Positions 30,394-43,693 of a stretch of 64,000 bases of DNA are shown piece by piece. The notes under the pieces are model-generated. The model was not told the DNA's origin. It did no database searches and saw only the letters and a list, made by a program, of their open reading frames with translations. The stretch is from the NCBI GenBank assembly GCA_902706235.1, contig CACSJR010000006.1:62001-126000 (forward strand). The letters are read 5' to 3'. A program made the position numbers and the translations under genes. This DNA comes from Citrobacter sp. 18056 (GTDB lineage Bacteria > Pseudomonadota > Gammaproteobacteria > Enterobacterales > Enterobacteriaceae). The number at the start of each line of letters is the position of its first letter. Within the stretch, counting starts at the first letter, position 1.

Positions 30394-30699
30394 AAATAAG
30401 ACTCTCAGCGTCACTGTTGTTCAACGGGCGAAAAATTCCCGCCATCATAACATTGCCAACGGCAAGGGGAAGTGGGCAACGCATGTAAATTCATCGTGTT
30501 GAGCGTTTTCTGAGCGCAAGCCCGATTTCGCACTCTTTTTTGCGATTATTCGTCTATGGGAGGGCACAAAGTTCATCCGTTTGACTGAAAAATACAGACG
30601 AAAGCTAAATTTTTGTTGTCTTGATGTAATGGAAACGGTAAAAGCGGCTAACATTTAAAGGGAAGGGCGGCATCTCAGCGTTGTCGGAGGAGTAAATTC
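30394..30699. other. yajG-bolA divergent promoter region
   Basis: 306 bases without a supportable gene. It should contain the yajG promoter reading left and the bolA promoters reading right. A gearbox-like -10 lies at 30645-30652. Confidence 0.6.
30645..30652 (+). promoter_or_regulatory. Possible gearbox (sigma S) -10 element of bolA
   Basis: CGGCTAAC, in the stretch GTAAAAGCGGCTAACATTTAAAG, resembles the E. coli bolA1p gearbox -10 (consensus CGGCAAGT). Position 48 bases before the start codon fits. I do not see a clear gearbox -35. Confidence 0.4.
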
Positions 30700-31017
30700 A
30701 TGATGATACGTGAACAGATAGAAGAAAAATTAAGGGCAGCGTTTGAACCCTTATTCCTCGAAGTGGTGGACGAAAGTTATCGCCACAATGTCCCGGCCGG
30801 CTCCGAAAGTCACTTTAAAGTGGTGCTGGTCAGCGATCGCTTTGCCGGAGAACGCTTTCTTAACCGTCACCGCATGATTTATGGCACTTTAACCGCTGAA
30901 TTATCCACGACCGTGCATGCGCTGGCGTTGCATACTTACACCGTGAAAGAGTGGGAAGGGTTGCAAGATACTGTCTTTGCATCACCACCTTGTCGCGGCG
31001 CGGGCAGTATCGCGTAA
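30700..31017 (+). CDS. bolA: BolA, stress-induced morphogene / iron-sulfur trafficking and transcription factor
   Basis: 105 residues from ATG 30700; GGAGGAG at 30686-30692 gives a better spacing to this ATG than to the next one at 30703. BolA has a class II KH-like fold with helix-turn-helix; it partners monothiol glutaredoxin GrxD in [2Fe-2S] binding and controls cell shape, biofilm and wall genes under stress. The core [20 protein letters not shown] and [10 protein letters not shown] with the conserved His are intact. A terminator follows at 31075-31100. Confidence 0.97.
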   Translation: MMIREQIEEKLRAAFEPLFLEVVDESYRHNVPAGSESHFKVVLVSDRFAGERFLNRHRMIYGTLTAELSTTVHALALHTYTVKEWEGLQDTVFASPPCRGAGSIA

Positions 31018-31074
31018 AATTCGCATTTGCAACTGCCGGAACTTTTCCAGTATGTTGCGTACAGATTAAATGAG

Positions 31075-31100
31075 AAACGGCCTGCGGGCCGTTTTGTTTT
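31075..31100 (+). terminator. Terminator of bolA
   Basis: 8-bp stem AAACGGCC (31075-31082) / GGCCGTTT (31087-31094), loop TGCG, followed by TGTTTTG. Confidence 0.75.
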
Positions 31101-31188
31101 GTTTGAATTTTGAGCGAGCAACGCATTTTTTGGGTCAAAATTACCTCAAAACTGTGAAAAATGGCGCATCCATGCGGCATTACCGTTC

Positions 31189-31217
31189 TCGACTCACTAC
31201 AGTGATGCCGCTATAAT
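31189..31217 (+). promoter_or_regulatory. Promoter of tig
   Basis: Perfect -10 TATAAT at 31212-31217, 17-base spacer and -35 TCGACT (4 of 6 matches to TTGACA) at 31189-31194. Confidence 0.65.
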
Positions 31218-31354
31218 GCTGCGTCTTATTTTCGGAATGTCTTCGGGATGATTCTGGCAACAGGGATTGTATTCTGCATTGAAGAGAACATCCCGGTTCT
31301 GCGAAGCCATCGATACGTGCTTCCAGAGTTGACCGAGCACTGTGATTTTTTTGA

Positions 31355-32662
<1,308 letters not shown>

Positions 32663-32692
32663 TTAACGCCTTCACGGTTTAAAGTTTGAGCG

Positions 32693-32727
32693 AAAAACCC
32701 GTTGCCTTTGGTAGCGGGTTTTTTTTA
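32693..32727 (+). terminator. Terminator of tig
   Basis: Stem AAAACCCG (32694-32701) / CGGGTTTT (32715-32722) followed by T-run to 32727. Confidence 0.85.
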
Positions 32728-32919
32728 TCACTGTAATAGATGACGATACGTGCCAAAACGCTGTTTCGGTGTTAGCGTTACAGCAAAATATTGTTATGCT
32801 TGAAATAGGGCAGTATCACCCCCATAAAAGGGGAAGCAGTAGATTGACTGGCTGATGATCCGTCCGCAAGGTTACAATCAGTACAGCAGGTATTTTCACT
32901 TTTTATCCAGGAGACGGAC

Positions 32920-33543
32920 ATGTCATACAGTGGCGAACGAGATAACTTTGCACCCCATATGGCCCTGGTGCCAATGGTCATCGAACAGACCTCACGCGGT
33001 GAACGTTCTTTTGATATCTACTCCCGTCTGCTCAAGGAGCGCGTTATCTTTCTGACAGGCCAGGTGGAAGACCACATGGCGAACCTGATCGTAGCGCAGA
33101 TGCTGTTTCTGGAAGCGGAAAACCCGGAAAAAGACATTTACCTGTACATCAACTCCCCAGGCGGCGTCATCACTGCAGGGATGTCCATCTACGACACCAT
33201 GCAGTTCATTAAGCCAGACGTCAGCACCATTTGTATGGGGCAGGCGTGTTCAATGGGTGCATTCCTGTTGACCGCTGGAGCGAAAGGCAAGCGTTTCTGC
33301 CTGCCGAACTCCCGCGTGATGATTCACCAGCCGCTGGGCGGCTATCAGGGCCAGGCGACGGATATTGAAATCCACGCCCGTGAAATCCTGAAAGTTAAAG
33401 CGCGCATGAATGAACTTATGGCGCAACACACGGGTCAATCTCTTGAGCAGATTGAGCGCGATACCGAGCGCGACCGCTTCCTCGCTGCGTCTGAAGCAGT
33501 TGAGTACGGCCTGGTCGACTCCATTTTGACCCATCGTAAATAA
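32920..33543 (+). CDS. clpP: ClpP, ATP-dependent Clp protease proteolytic subunit
   Basis: 207 residues with a 14-residue propeptide (cleavage after NFAPHM, before ALVPMV). ClpP forms a double heptameric serine protease chamber fed by ClpX or ClpA. The catalytic Ser111 is in GQACSMGAF, His136 in MIHQPLGG, and the Asp near 185 in the helix after TERDRF. Preceded by AGGAGA at 32908-32913. clpX follows 106 bases later on the same strand. Confidence 0.98.
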   Translation: MSYSGERDNFAPHMALVPMVIEQTSRGERSFDIYSRLLKERVIFLTGQVEDHMANLIVAQMLFLEAENPEKDIYLYINSPGGVITAGMSIYDTMQFIKPDVSTICMGQACSMGAFLLTAGAKGKRFCLPNSRVMIHQPLGGYQGQATDIEIHAREILKVKARMNELMAQHTGQSLEQIERDTERDRFLAASEAVEYGLVDSILTHRK

Positions 33544-33649
33544 TGCCACTGCGTCGAGTGCCGCTATACTGTTTAGGGCGGCATTCCGTTAAGACTGGCA
33601 TTTGCGTCGTCATGTGCGGCACAAAGAACTTAGAAAGAGGTTTGGACTC

Positions 33650-34924
<1,275 letters not shown>

Positions 34925-34951
34925 TTCACCAAATTACTCAGTCAGTTAACC

Positions 34952-34980
34952 AAAAGGGGGATATTTTATCCCCCTTTTAC
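34952..34980 (+). terminator. Terminator of clpPX
   Basis: 11-bp perfect stem AAAAGGGGGAT (34952-34962) / ATCCCCCTTTT (34968-34978), five-base A/T loop. Confidence 0.8.
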
Positions 34981-34998
34981 TTTTCCTGTATTCCTCCC

Positions 34999-35027
34999 GT
35001 TGAATGTGTGGGAAACATCCCCATATA
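34999..35027 (+). promoter_or_regulatory. Heat-shock (sigma32) promoter of lon
   Basis: GTTGAA at 34999-35004 followed by CCCCATATA at 35019-35027, 14 bases apart. This fits the sigma32 consensus (CTTGAA, 11-16 bases, CCCCATNT) and the position known for E. coli lon, 81 bases before the start codon. Confidence 0.75.
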
Positions 35028-35107
35028 CTGGATTACATGTTAACGGTGGCGTGAAGCACAGTGGCGCCATTGACTACCTGGCGGACATTAAACTAAGAGA
35101 GAGCTCT

Positions 35108-37462
35108 ATGAATCCTGAGCGTTCTGAACGCATTGAAATCCCCGTATTGCCGTTGCGCGATGTGGTGGTTTATCCGCACATGGTCATTCCCTTATTTGTA
35201 GGGCGGGAAAAATCTATCCGTTGTCTCGAAGCGGCCATGGACCATGATAAAAAAATCATGCTGGTTGCTCAGAAAGACGCGTCAACGGATGAGCCGGGTG
35301 TAAACGATCTTTTCACCGTCGGGACCGTGGCCTCTATTTTGCAGATGCTGAAGCTGCCTGACGGTACCGTCAAAGTGCTGGTTGAAGGCTTGCAGCGTGC
35401 GCGTATTTCCGCGCTGTCTGACGACGGCGAGCATTTCTCGGCGAAAGCGGAGTACCTCGAGTCTCCGGCAATCGACGAGCGCGAGCAGGAAGTGCTGGTA
35501 CGCACTGCCATTAGCCAGTTCGAAGGCTATATCAAGCTCAACAAGAAAATCCCACCAGAAGTGCTGACGTCGCTCAACAGCATCGATGATCCTGCACGTC
35601 TGGCGGACACCATCGCAGCGCACATGCCGCTGAAGCTGACTGACAAACAGTCCGTGCTGGAAATGTCCGACATCAACGAGCGTCTGGAATACCTGATGGC
35701 GATGATGGAGTCGGAGATCGATCTGCTGCAGGTTGAGAAACGTATTCGCAATCGCGTCAAAAAGCAGATGGAGAAATCCCAGCGCGAGTACTATCTGAAC
35801 GAGCAAATGAAAGCCATTCAGAAAGAACTCGGCGAGATGGACGATGCGCCGGACGAAAATGAAGCCCTGAAGCGTAAAATTGACGCCTCTAAAATGCCGA
35901 AAGAGGCAAAAGAGAAGGCCGAAGCTGAGCTGCAGAAGCTGAAAATGATGTCGCCAATGTCTGCGGAAGCGACCGTCGTTCGTGGCTACATTGACTGGAT
36001 GGTGCAGGTTCCATGGACCGCACGCAGCAAAGTTAAAAAGGATCTGCGTCAGGCGCAGGAGGTTCTCGATACCGACCATTACGGCCTGGAACGCGTGAAA
36101 GACCGCATTCTCGAGTATCTCGCAGTCCAGAGCCGCGTGAACAAACTCAAAGGCCCAATTTTGTGTCTGGTAGGACCGCCAGGGGTTGGTAAAACGTCTC
36201 TGGGTCAGTCCATCGCGAAAGCGACCGGACGTAAGTACATCCGTATGGCGCTGGGCGGCGTGCGTGACGAAGCGGAAATTCGCGGTCACCGTCGGACTTA
36301 CATCGGTTCCATGCCGGGTAAACTTATCCAGAAAATGGCGAAAGTGGGCGTTAAAAACCCGCTGTTCCTGCTGGATGAAATCGACAAAATGTCGTCCGAC
36401 ATGCGCGGTGATCCGGCGTCAGCTCTGCTGGAAGTCCTTGATCCAGAACAGAACGTGGCGTTCAACGATCACTATCTGGAAGTCGATTACGATCTCAGCG
36501 ATGTGATGTTTGTGGCGACCTCTAACTCCATGAACATTCCGGCTCCACTGCTGGATCGTATGGAAGTGATTCGTCTGTCCGGTTACACCGAAGACGAAAA
36601 GCTGAACATCGCGAAACGTCATTTGCTGTCGAAGCAGATTGAGCGAAATGCGCTGAAGCCGAGCGAAATTACGGTCGATGACAGTGCGATTGTCAGCATC
36701 ATTCGCTACTACACCCGTGAAGCGGGCGTGCGTAGTCTGGAGCGTGAAATCTCCAAACTGTGCCGTAAAGCGGTGAAACAGCTGCTGCTGGACAAAACGC
36801 TCAAGCACATTGATATCAATGGTGAAAACCTGCATGACTATCTTGGCGTGCAGCGCTTTGACTTTGGCCGCGCCGACAGCGAAAACCGTGTCGGTCAGGT
36901 GACTGGCCTGGCGTGGACCGAAGTGGGTGGCGATCTGTTGACCATCGAAACCGCGTGCGTTCCAGGTAAAGGTAAACTGACCTATACCGGCTCGCTCGGT
37001 GAAGTGATGCAGGAATCCATTCAGGCGGCGCTGACCGTGGTGCGTGCTCGTGCAGAGAAGCTGGGTATTAATGGCGACTTCTACGAAAAACGTGACATTC
37101 ACGTTCACGTTCCGGAAGGGGCTACGCCGAAAGACGGTCCAAGTGCAGGTATCGCGATGTGTACCGCCCTGGTGTCGTGTCTGACCGGTAACCCGGTACG
37201 CGCCGATGTTGCGATGACCGGTGAAATCACGCTGCGTGGCCAGGTTCTGCCTATCGGCGGTCTGAAGGAAAAACTGTTGGCAGCCCACCGTGGTGGCATT
37301 AAGACAGTTCTGATTCCTGATGAAAATAAACGCGATCTGGAAGAAATTCCTGATAACGTGATCGCCGATCTGGATATCCATCCTGTTAAGCGCATTGAAG
37401 AAGTTCTGGCCCTCGCACTGCAAAATGCACCGTATGGCATGCAGGTAGAGACCGTAAAATAG
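35108..37462 (+). CDS. lon: Lon, ATP-dependent AAA+ protease
   Basis: 784 residues from the ATG at 35108, preceded by GAGAGAGC. Lon degrades misfolded and regulatory proteins such as SulA and RcsA. N-terminal substrate domain (1-300), Walker A GPPGVGKT near 356, Walker [10 protein letters not shown] near 420, and the protease domain with the Ser679-Lys722 dyad ([21 protein letters not shown]), both positions checked by codon count. A sigma32-type promoter is upstream; a long-stem terminator lies at 37494-37531. Confidence 0.98.
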   Translation: MNPERSERIEIPVLPLRDVVVYPHMVIPLFVGREKSIRCLEAAMDHDKKIMLVAQKDASTDEPGVNDLFTVGTVASILQMLKLPDGTVKVLVEGLQRARISALSDDGEHFSAKAEYLESPAIDEREQEVLVRTAISQFEGYIKLNKKIPPEVLTSLNSIDDPARLADTIAAHMPLKLTDKQSVLEMSDINERLEYLMAMMESEIDLLQVEKRIRNRVKKQMEKSQREYYLNEQMKAIQKELGEMDDAPDENEALKRKIDASKMPKEAKEKAEAELQKLKMMSPMSAEATVVRGYIDWMVQVPWTARSKVKKDLRQAQEVLDTDHYGLERVKDRILEYLAVQSRVNKLKGPILCLVGPPGVGKTSLGQSIAKATGRKYIRMALGGVRDEAEIRGHRRTYIGSMPGKLIQKMAKVGVKNPLFLLDEIDKMSSDMRGDPASALLEVLDPEQNVAFNDHYLEVDYDLSDVMFVATSNSMNIPAPLLDRMEVIRLSGYTEDEKLNIAKRHLLSKQIERNALKPSEITVDDSAIVSIIRYYTREAGVRSLEREISKLCRKAVKQLLLDKTLKHIDINGENLHDYLGVQRFDFGRADSENRVGQVTGLAWTEVGGDLLTIETACVPGKGKLTYTGSLGEVMQESIQAALTVVRARAEKLGINGDFYEKRDIHVHVPEGATPKDGPSAGIAMCTALVSCLTGNPVRADVAMTGEITLRGQVLPIGGLKEKLLAAHRGGIKTVLIPDENKRDLEEIPDNVIADLDIHPVKRIEEVLALALQNAPYGMQVETVK

Positions 37463-37493
37463 TGACGTCGCGCAAATAGCGCTAAGAAAAACG

Positions 37494-37531
37494 GGGCTGT
37501 CAGGTGATTTCGCACTTGCCAGCCTTTTTTT
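37494..37531 (+). terminator. Terminator of lon
   Basis: Imperfect stem GGCTGTCAGGTG / CACTTGCCAGCC followed by seven T. Confidence 0.8.
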
Positions 37532-37672
37532 GTATAGCTAATTTAGATTGCTGGTTGGGTATGTCATATACAACGGGTGTTGTAAGGGCATGACACTCCT
37601 GATATAACTGCTGCGCCGTCGCATTGCGAAGGATTCCAGTGCGATATAAATTATAAAGAGAGGAAGAGAATA

Positions 37673-37945
37673 GTGAATAAATCTCAACTGATTGACAAAA
37701 TTGCTGCAGGTGCGGATATCTCTAAAGCTGCTGCTGGACGTGCGTTAGACGCTTTAATCGCTTCCGTTACCGAGTCTCTGCAGTCTGGGGATGACGTTGC
37801 ACTGGTTGGTTTTGGTACTTTTGCTGTTAAAGAGCGTGCTGCCCGTACTGGTCGCAACCCGCAAACAGGTAAAGAGATCACCATTGCTGCTGCCAAAGTG
37901 CCAGGTTTCCGTGCAGGTAAAGCACTGAAAGACGCGGTAAACTGA
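37673..37945 (+). CDS. hupB: HU-beta, nucleoid-associated DNA-binding protein
   Basis: 90 residues from GTG 37673, with GAGAGGAAGAG upstream. HU-beta forms homodimers or dimers with HU-alpha and bends and wraps DNA. The N-terminal helix [15 protein letters not shown] and the beta-arm motif [10 protein letters not shown] are standard. It stands between lon and ppiD, as in E. coli. Confidence 0.98.
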   Translation: MNKSQLIDKIAAGADISKAAAGRALDALIASVTESLQSGDDVALVGFGTFAVKERAARTGRNPQTGKEITIAAAKVPGFRAGKALKDAVN

Positions 37946-37981
37946 TCGCTTTCCCGTTCAGGGAATGTGACAAAGTACAAG

Positions 37982-38008
37982 GGCGCATCATCAGATGTGC
38001 CTTTTTTT
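37982..38008 (+). terminator. Terminator of hupB
   Basis: Stem GGCGCATC / GATGTGCC with a four-base loop, then a seven-base T-run. Confidence 0.75.
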
Positions 38009-38156
38009 GTTTCTCCAGCCTGACTTTATGCGACTTTAGGCGAGTTGTGGGCTGACAATAACCCTCGTTTCTTGTCAAAATACGTCCTCACGTGCAGCCG
38101 CTCTCATGGTATGCTGTGCGAGGATACAGTCACCTACAGCGGAGCGTTGTTACACC

Positions 38157-40031
38157 ATGATGGACTCCTTACGTACGGCAGCCAATAGTGTCGTGCTCAA
38201 GATTATTTTCGGTATCATTATCGTGTCGTTCATTTTGACCGGCGTGAGCAGCTACCTGATTGGCGGAAACAAAGATTACGCCGCGAAAGTGAATGGCCAG
38301 GAAATTGGCCGCGCACAGTATGAAAATGCCGTTGCCAGCGAGCGAAATCGCATGCAGCAGCAGTTGGGCGATCAGTTCTCTGAACTGGCTTCCAACGAAA
38401 ACTACATGAAGACCATGCGTCAGCAGGTGCTCAACCGTCTTATCGACGAATCCCTTCTCGACCAGTATGCGAAACACCTGAACCTTGGCATCAGCGATGA
38501 GCAGGTAAAACAGGCGATTTTCCAGACTCAGGCGTTCCAGGCCAATGGCAAATTCGATAACCAGCGTTTCAGCGGTATCGTAGGCCAGATGGGCATGACG
38601 ACCGATCAGTACGCGCAGGCGCTGCGTAACCAACTGGTCACTCAACAGCTGATCAACGCCATCGTAGGTTCTGAGTTCATGCTCCCGGGCGAAACGGACG
38701 AATTGGCTTCTCTGGTTTCCCAGCAGCGCGTCGTGCGCGAAGCAACGCTTGATGTGAATGCCCTGGCGGCGAAGCAGCAGGTGAGCGATCAGGAAATCAA
38801 CAGCTACTACGAGCAGCACAAGAATGAATTTGTTGCGCCGGAGCAGTATCGCGTCAGCTACATCAAGCTGGACGCCGCGGCGATGCAGGAAACGGCAGCT
38901 GACAACGACATCCAGGCTTACTACGATCAGCACCAGGATCAATTCACTCAGCCACAGCGTGTACGCTACAGCGTGATTCAGACCAAAACCGAAGCAGATG
39001 CAAAAGCGGCGCTGGATGAGATCACCAAAGGCGCAAACTTTGCTGACGTGGCAAAAGCGAAATCCACCGACATTATCTCTGCCAAAAATGGCGGGGACAT
39101 GGGCTGGCTGGAAGCGTCTACCACGCCGGACGAGCTGAAAAATGCGGGTCTGAAAGACAAAGGTCAGCTGTCCGGTGTTATCAAATCTTCCGTCGGCTTC
39201 CTGGTCGCGCGTCTTGATGACGTTCAGCCTGCGACAGTTAAACCGCTGGCCGATGTTCATGATGATATCGCGGCGAAAGTGAAGCAGGAAAAAGCGCTGG
39301 ATGCTTACTACGCTCTGCAGCAGAAAGTGAGCGATGCGGCGAGCAACGATAACGAATCTCTGGCGGGCGCAGAGCAGGTTTCTGGCGTTAAAGCCGTCGA
39401 AACTGGCTGGTTTGGCCATGACAATCTGCCAGCCGAGCTGAATTTCAAACCGGTATCTGACGCTATCTTTGAGGGCGGTCTGGTGGGGCAAAATGGCACC
39501 CCGGGTAGTAACTCTGACATCATCACCGTCGATGGCGACCGTGCGTTCGTGCTGCGCGTAAGCGAGCATAAAGCTGAATCGGTCAAACCACTGGCAGAGG
39601 TGAAAGCGCAGGTGACGGACATCGTCAAGCACACCAAAGCGGTGCAGCAGGCGAACATCACCGCAGAGAAGCTGCTGACTGACCTGAAAGCAGGCAAAGG
39701 CGACGACGCGATGAAAGCGGCGAACCTGAGCTTTGGTGAAGCGAAGACCCTGAGCCGTACTGGTCAGGATCCGCTGAGCCAGACCGCGTTCACACTGCCA
39801 CTGCCTCAGAAAGGCAAAGCGAGCTACGGTGTCGGTTCTGATATGCAGGGTAACGTTGTTATTCTGTCGCTGGACGAAGTGAAAGACGGCACCATGCCGG
39901 AAGCACAGAAGAAAGCGATGGTTCAGGGGATCACCCAGAACAACGCCCAGGTGGCTTTCGAAGCACTGATGGCAAACCTGCGTAAAGAAGCGAAGATCAA
40001 GCTGGGCGACATCGCTGAACAACAGCAATAA
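38157..40031 (+). CDS. ppiD: PpiD, membrane-anchored periplasmic chaperone with parvulin domain
   Basis: 624 residues from ATG 38157 (MMDSLRTAANSVVLK). One N-terminal membrane helix (about 16-34), SurA-like chaperone helices (about 40-260), a parvulin-type domain (about 265-360, PQRVRYSVIQTKTEADA to DDVQPAT), and a C-terminal helical part. PpiD works next to SecYEG and helps proteins leaving the translocon; the parvulin domain of E. coli PpiD lacks isomerase activity. The frame is open 51 bases upstream, without support for an earlier start. Terminator at 40075-40100. Confidence 0.96.
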   Translation: MMDSLRTAANSVVLKIIFGIIIVSFILTGVSSYLIGGNKDYAAKVNGQEIGRAQYENAVASERNRMQQQLGDQFSELASNENYMKTMRQQVLNRLIDESLLDQYAKHLNLGISDEQVKQAIFQTQAFQANGKFDNQRFSGIVGQMGMTTDQYAQALRNQLVTQQLINAIVGSEFMLPGETDELASLVSQQRVVREATLDVNALAAKQQVSDQEINSYYEQHKNEFVAPEQYRVSYIKLDAAAMQETAADNDIQAYYDQHQDQFTQPQRVRYSVIQTKTEADAKAALDEITKGANFADVAKAKSTDIISAKNGGDMGWLEASTTPDELKNAGLKDKGQLSGVIKSSVGFLVARLDDVQPATVKPLADVHDDIAAKVKQEKALDAYYALQQKVSDAASNDNESLAGAEQVSGVKAVETGWFGHDNLPAELNFKPVSDAIFEGGLVGQNGTPGSNSDIITVDGDRAFVLRVSEHKAESVKPLAEVKAQVTDIVKHTKAVQQANITAEKLLTDLKAGKGDDAMKAANLSFGEAKTLSRTGQDPLSQTAFTLPLPQKGKASYGVGSDMQGNVVILSLDEVKDGTMPEAQKKAMVQGITQNNAQVAFEALMANLRKEAKIKLGDIAEQQQ

Positions 40032-40074
40032 CGTCGAGCACGCTCGCAGAATTTCGTAACGCAATGCAATATTT

Positions 40075-40100
40075 AAAGGCCGCTTTCGCGGCCTTTTCCA
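40075..40100 (+). terminator. Terminator of ppiD
   Basis: AAAGGCCGC-TTTC-GCGGCCTTTT, compact GC hairpin with T-tail. Confidence 0.85.
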
Positions 40101-40178
40101 ATTTTGAAATCTGCCCTTTGTACTGTTTTCTCCATCTGGTTATCGTGACGTCGCTGTCAACACACAAGGAGATACAGC

Positions 40179-40550
40179 ATGAAATCAGGAATCAAAACAG
40201 TACTTCTCGTTCTTACTCTCGCCATTTCAGGTATCGGTTCTCACGCTCTGGCTGCCACGGCGGCAGGAAAACCCCCTGTGGATGTCAAATCCGCAGCAGT
40301 CCCTGCGAGCCCTGAAAAACTCAACGAGTCAGCCACAGCAAACCAAAGTGCCGGCGATAAGGTCAGTATCAACACCGCCAGCGCTGACGAACTGGCTCGG
40401 GTGATGAATGGTGTAGGACTGAAGAAAGCCCAGGCTATCGTCAGCTATCGCGAAGAATACGGTCCTTTTAAAGCTATTGACGATTTGCGCCAGGTGCCGG
40501 GTATGGGGGGCGCACTTGTCGAAAGAAATATTTCAAATCTGACGCTCTGA
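40179..40550 (+). CDS. ybaV: YbaV, ComEA-type helix-hairpin-helix protein
   Basis: 123 residues, with a Sec signal peptide cut near SHALA/ATA and a C-terminal double helix-hairpin-helix (about 62-123: VSINTASADELARVMNGVGLK, AQAIVSYREEYGPF, LRQVPGMGGALVER). This fold binds DNA without sequence preference; ComEA homologues bind incoming DNA in competent bacteria. The role in enterobacteria is unproven. Single gene between ppiD and fadM. Confidence 0.92.
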   Translation: MKSGIKTVLLVLTLAISGIGSHALAATAAGKPPVDVKSAAVPASPEKLNESATANQSAGDKVSINTASADELARVMNGVGLKKAQAIVSYREEYGPFKAIDDLRQVPGMGGALVERNISNLTL

Positions 40551-40649
40551 CCACGCGGAGAGTTTGCACAGTAGCAAAATAATGCCAGACTAAAGAGGTC
40601 GTACCAGTGTGCGACCTCTGACTCTATAAATAACAAAGGCTATTGCGCT

Positions 40650-41048
40650 ATGCAGACCCAAATTAAAGTTCGTGGATATCACCTGGATGTTTATCAACAC
40701 GTTAATAACGCTCGCTACCTTGAATTTCTCGAAGAGGCTCGCTGGGATGGGCTGGAAAGCAGCGCGGGCTTTCAATGGATGAGCCAGCACCATATCGCGT
40801 TCGTCGTGGTGAATATCAACATCAATTATCGTCGTCCCGCGGTACTGGGCGACCTGCTGACGGTGACCAGTAAGGTGCAGCAACTGAACGGCAAAAGCGG
40901 TGTGTTAAGCCAGGTCGTGACGCTGGAGCCTGAAGGGGAAGTGGTGGCTGATGCGCAGATTACGTTTGTTTGTATCGATCTGAAAACACAAAAAGCATTG
41001 CCGCTGGACGGTGAACTTCGCGCTCATCTGGAAGAAATGGTCGAATAA
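40650..41048 (+). CDS. fadM: FadM/YbaW, long-chain acyl-CoA thioesterase
   Basis: 132 residues, one hot-dog domain of the 4-hydroxybenzoyl-CoA thioesterase type. The catalytic segment DVYQHVNNARYLEFLEEARW (residues 12-31) is intact. In E. coli FadM hydrolyses thioesters such as 3,5-tetradecadienoyl-CoA during oleate breakdown and is controlled by FadR. No FadR site was identified here. Confidence 0.95.
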   Translation: MQTQIKVRGYHLDVYQHVNNARYLEFLEEARWDGLESSAGFQWMSQHHIAFVVVNININYRRPAVLGDLLTVTSKVQQLNGKSGVLSQVVTLEPEGEVVADAQITFVCIDLKTQKALPLDGELRAHLEEMVE

Positions 41049-41104
41049 ATTGAAATGGTAGAAAAGAACCCCGGCATGCAGATTGCCGCCGGGGGAGTAC
41101 GTAC

Positions 41105-41800
41105 TTACTTCAGGCCGGTTTTCGCTTTCAATGCCGCCATGACGCCGGTTTTGTCGGCCAGATAATGATTCAGGCCGTTGGCGCGAAGCGTGCAGGCCGC
41201 GCAGTGGCCACAGCCATCGCCTTTGATACCGTTATAGCAGGTGAGGGTTTCGCTGCGAACCATATCGAGATGGCCCCAGTAATCTGCAAGCGCCCAGGTT
41301 TCTGCTTTATCTATCCACATCAGCGGCGTTTCGAAGCGGATCTCTTTTGCCATACCGAGGTTCACCGCGTGGTTGAGCGCTTTTACGAACTCATCCCGGC
41401 AATCCGGATATCCGGAGAAATCGGTTTCGCACACCCCGGTGATCACCGCTTCTGCTTTAACCTGATAAGCATAAATCGCGGTCAGGGTCAGGAACAGAAT
41501 GTTGCGGCCCGGCACGAAGGTATTCGGAATGCCGTTAGCTTCCGGTTCGTAGTCCGGAACCGGAATACTGTCGCGGGTGAGGCTACTCACCGCAAGTTCA
41601 TTCAGCAGGGTAACGTCCAGCACTTTGTGCGCACGAGCACCAAGCTTCAGTGCAAGTTCGCGTGCGACGTCAATTTCCGCGCGATGGCGCTGTCCATAAT
41701 CAAACGTCACGCAGTGCACTTCATCATACTGCTGTAAAGCCTGAACCAGGCAAGTGGTGGAGTCCTGACCTCCGCTGAAAACCACGACGGCGCGTTTCAT
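41105..41800 (-). CDS. queC: 7-cyano-7-deazaguanine synthase
   Basis: 231 residues from the ATG at 41800. QueC uses ATP and ammonia to turn 7-carboxy-7-deazaguanine into preQ0, the precursor of queuosine in tRNA. The PP-loop [12 protein letters not shown] is at residues 5-16, and the zinc cysteines are in [17 protein letters not shown] (near 185-202). No preQ1 riboswitch was seen upstream. It lies between fadM (convergent) and ybaE. Confidence 0.97.
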   Translation of the reverse strand: MKRAVVVFSGGQDSTTCLVQALQQYDEVHCVTFDYGQRHRAEIDVARELALKLGARAHKVLDVTLLNELAVSSLTRDSIPVPDYEPEANGIPNTFVPGRNILFLTLTAIYAYQVKAEAVITGVCETDFSGYPDCRDEFVKALNHAVNLGMAKEIRFETPLMWIDKAETWALADYWGHLDMVRSETLTCYNGIKGDGCGHCAACTLRANGLNHYLADKTGVMAALKAKTGLK

Positions 41801-41875
41801 AGCAAATCCTGTCAATATTTAAGAAAACGCTATGGTAGCGTTTGGCGGCGATGCCGACCAGCTACAAGACGTGCT

Positions 41876-43579
41876 TTACGTTTCCGTAGAGGCGGGCAGC
41901 CAGGCCTCGGTGAAATCGAACCAGCCTCGGGCGTTGAGACGAATGCCGTTCACACCCGGCGGCGCGCTGATTTTGTACTGATAGTTAAACAGCGGCGTCA
42001 GCACTGCCGTATCCATCAAATGATGGAAAACGTTTTGCAGGGCTGCATGGCGCGATTCAGGGTTTTTCTGCGTCTGAACCGCGTCAAGCGTGGCCTGAAG
42101 GTGGGAATACTGTGCCGGGCTGAGCGTATGTGGCCACAGCGGATCGCAGCGCAGCCATTGTTCGAGCGTGTATTCAGGCGTGTCGCCAATCAGCCTGTCG
42201 CCCATCACCAAATCCGCCTGCGATAAATTCGGGCAGCCATCCCAGGTTTTGGCATCATGGAAAATAACCGTCAGCTTACAGCCTCGTTTCTCCAGCGCCT
42301 GACGAAGCTGTTCGGCCATGGTGTGAAGTTCAACAGGCAAATGGTAGATGAGCGTCAATGTCGCGGGGAAGGTGACAGACTCGGAGTCTTCTGCCAACGG
42401 AATTTCCCAACCGGGTAGCAGTTCATGGCTTGGCGTAATCAGGTTTTCATCCAGGGGCAACGTCTGCATTAGCGATGTCCGGTGAATGAGCGTAATCAGT
42501 TTTTGCGCTTGTGGCGTAGTAAGCGCCGCGCTTTTTCGCAGCGTCAGGTAGCAAAAACCGAGACTAATACTGTCGCTCACCAGCCGTAATTTTCGCAGGT
42601 CGTCCGCTTCACCAATCGCCAGCTGCACCGGGTGACGACAGCTGGTGCCCAAATCCTGCTCAAACAGCTGCGGTGTAATCCAGTATTCGATGGTCTGCAA
42701 CAGCGAGTGCGTCAGATGGTAGCGGTTATGGCTTTCTAGTCTTACCAATTCAGGTTCGAAAATTTTCAGCTGGAACGGACCGGTGCCGATGGCTGGGTTA
42801 TCCGGATGCGCCAGCACGCTGCAATAGCTGGCCAGACGATGCGCGAGCCAGAAGTCTGGCTTGATCAGCGTGAAGGTCAGGCACTGCGCGTGAGTGATTT
42901 CGATGCGCTGCACACTGGCGAACAGCGTCCGCAGAGCAGGCTGCGCCAGTAACATTTCCAGGCGCCGATGCAGCTGCGTGGTATCAACCGGATCGCCATT
43001 GTGCCAGTGCAACGTTGAACGGATGTAAAAGTGCCAGCGTAAACCGTCGGCCGACACTTCCCAGTGATGGGCCAGGTCGCCGAGCGGCTCGGCGGTATTT
43101 TGATGAAAGCGAGTCAGGCCGGAAAAAACCTGTCCTGCCAGATGTTGTTCCGCACGACCAGGCAGAAAACCAGGGTGCAGCGGTTCGAGCGGGCGATAGT
43201 AGGGAATACGCAGCGTCGGAGTATTGTTCTGCCACTGGCCACCGAGAAACGGATGTAGCAGGGCGCGCAACTCCGGGGCCGCAAGCTGTGCCAGTTCCAG
43301 CGCATTCTGCTGTTGGCCGAGCGTAAGCGCTTGCTCCATCATCTCATTACGCAGCGTCTCGGGTGTGACGTGAAACGTCAGCGTGCCGCGCTTTCCACGG
43401 CCTGACTGGGACTGCCAGCTAAGCCAGCCAGAATCCTGCGCCTGACGCAAAAGCGTACGCACATGTCGCTCGCTGCAAAAACAACGTTCCGCCAGTTCGG
43501 CGACGGTAATTTGCTGCGGCGCGCCGGAAGAGGGCTGCCACAATCTTTGAAACTGGTTAAGTCTGTTGAGTTGACGCAT
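41876..43579 (-). CDS. ybaE: YbaE, SgrR-family transcriptional regulator with solute-binding-like domain
   Basis: 567 residues. N-terminal winged helix-turn-helix (about 1-115; [23 protein letters not shown]) joined to a DppA/OppA-like solute-binding domain (about 120-560). SgrR, the best known relative, activates the sgrS small RNA in glucose-phosphate stress; the ligand and targets of YbaE are not known. The start ATG at 43579 is inside the region also read as a 5' extension of cof on the other strand, which I do not accept as coding. Confidence 0.9.
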   Translation of the reverse strand: MRQLNRLNQFQRLWQPSSGAPQQITVAELAERCFCSERHVRTLLRQAQDSGWLSWQSQSGRGKRGTLTFHVTPETLRNEMMEQALTLGQQQNALELAQLAAPELRALLHPFLGGQWQNNTPTLRIPYYRPLEPLHPGFLPGRAEQHLAGQVFSGLTRFHQNTAEPLGDLAHHWEVSADGLRWHFYIRSTLHWHNGDPVDTTQLHRRLEMLLAQPALRTLFASVQRIEITHAQCLTFTLIKPDFWLAHRLASYCSVLAHPDNPAIGTGPFQLKIFEPELVRLESHNRYHLTHSLLQTIEYWITPQLFEQDLGTSCRHPVQLAIGEADDLRKLRLVSDSISLGFCYLTLRKSAALTTPQAQKLITLIHRTSLMQTLPLDENLITPSHELLPGWEIPLAEDSESVTFPATLTLIYHLPVELHTMAEQLRQALEKRGCKLTVIFHDAKTWDGCPNLSQADLVMGDRLIGDTPEYTLEQWLRCDPLWPHTLSPAQYSHLQATLDAVQTQKNPESRHAALQNVFHHLMDTAVLTPLFNYQYKISAPPGVNGIRLNARGWFDFTEAWLPASTET

Positions 43580-43693
43580 CGTCGCTCACCTGGAAAACCC
43601 GGAACAATAAAATTTAATCATTCACTATTCCTTCCGTATATCTCAGGCGATACTTTCGCACAAGAGACTTTCATCACACCTCCGGGGAAGAAT

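Noticed and set aside
36419-37423. Minus-strand 334-codon frame opposite lon
   Set aside because: Antisense shadow of the Lon protease domain.
38169-40064. Minus-strand 631-codon open frame opposite ppiD
   Set aside because: It mirrors ppiD, has no family resemblance, and is explained by codon bias of the true gene.
41801-41875. preQ1 riboswitch in front of queC
   Set aside because: Only 75 bases separate queC from ybaE and no aptamer-like pattern was found.
43463-43693. Longer cof start overlapping ybaE
   Set aside because: The 77 extra residues have no match to the HAD family; the normal start at 43694 has GGGGAAGA upstream.
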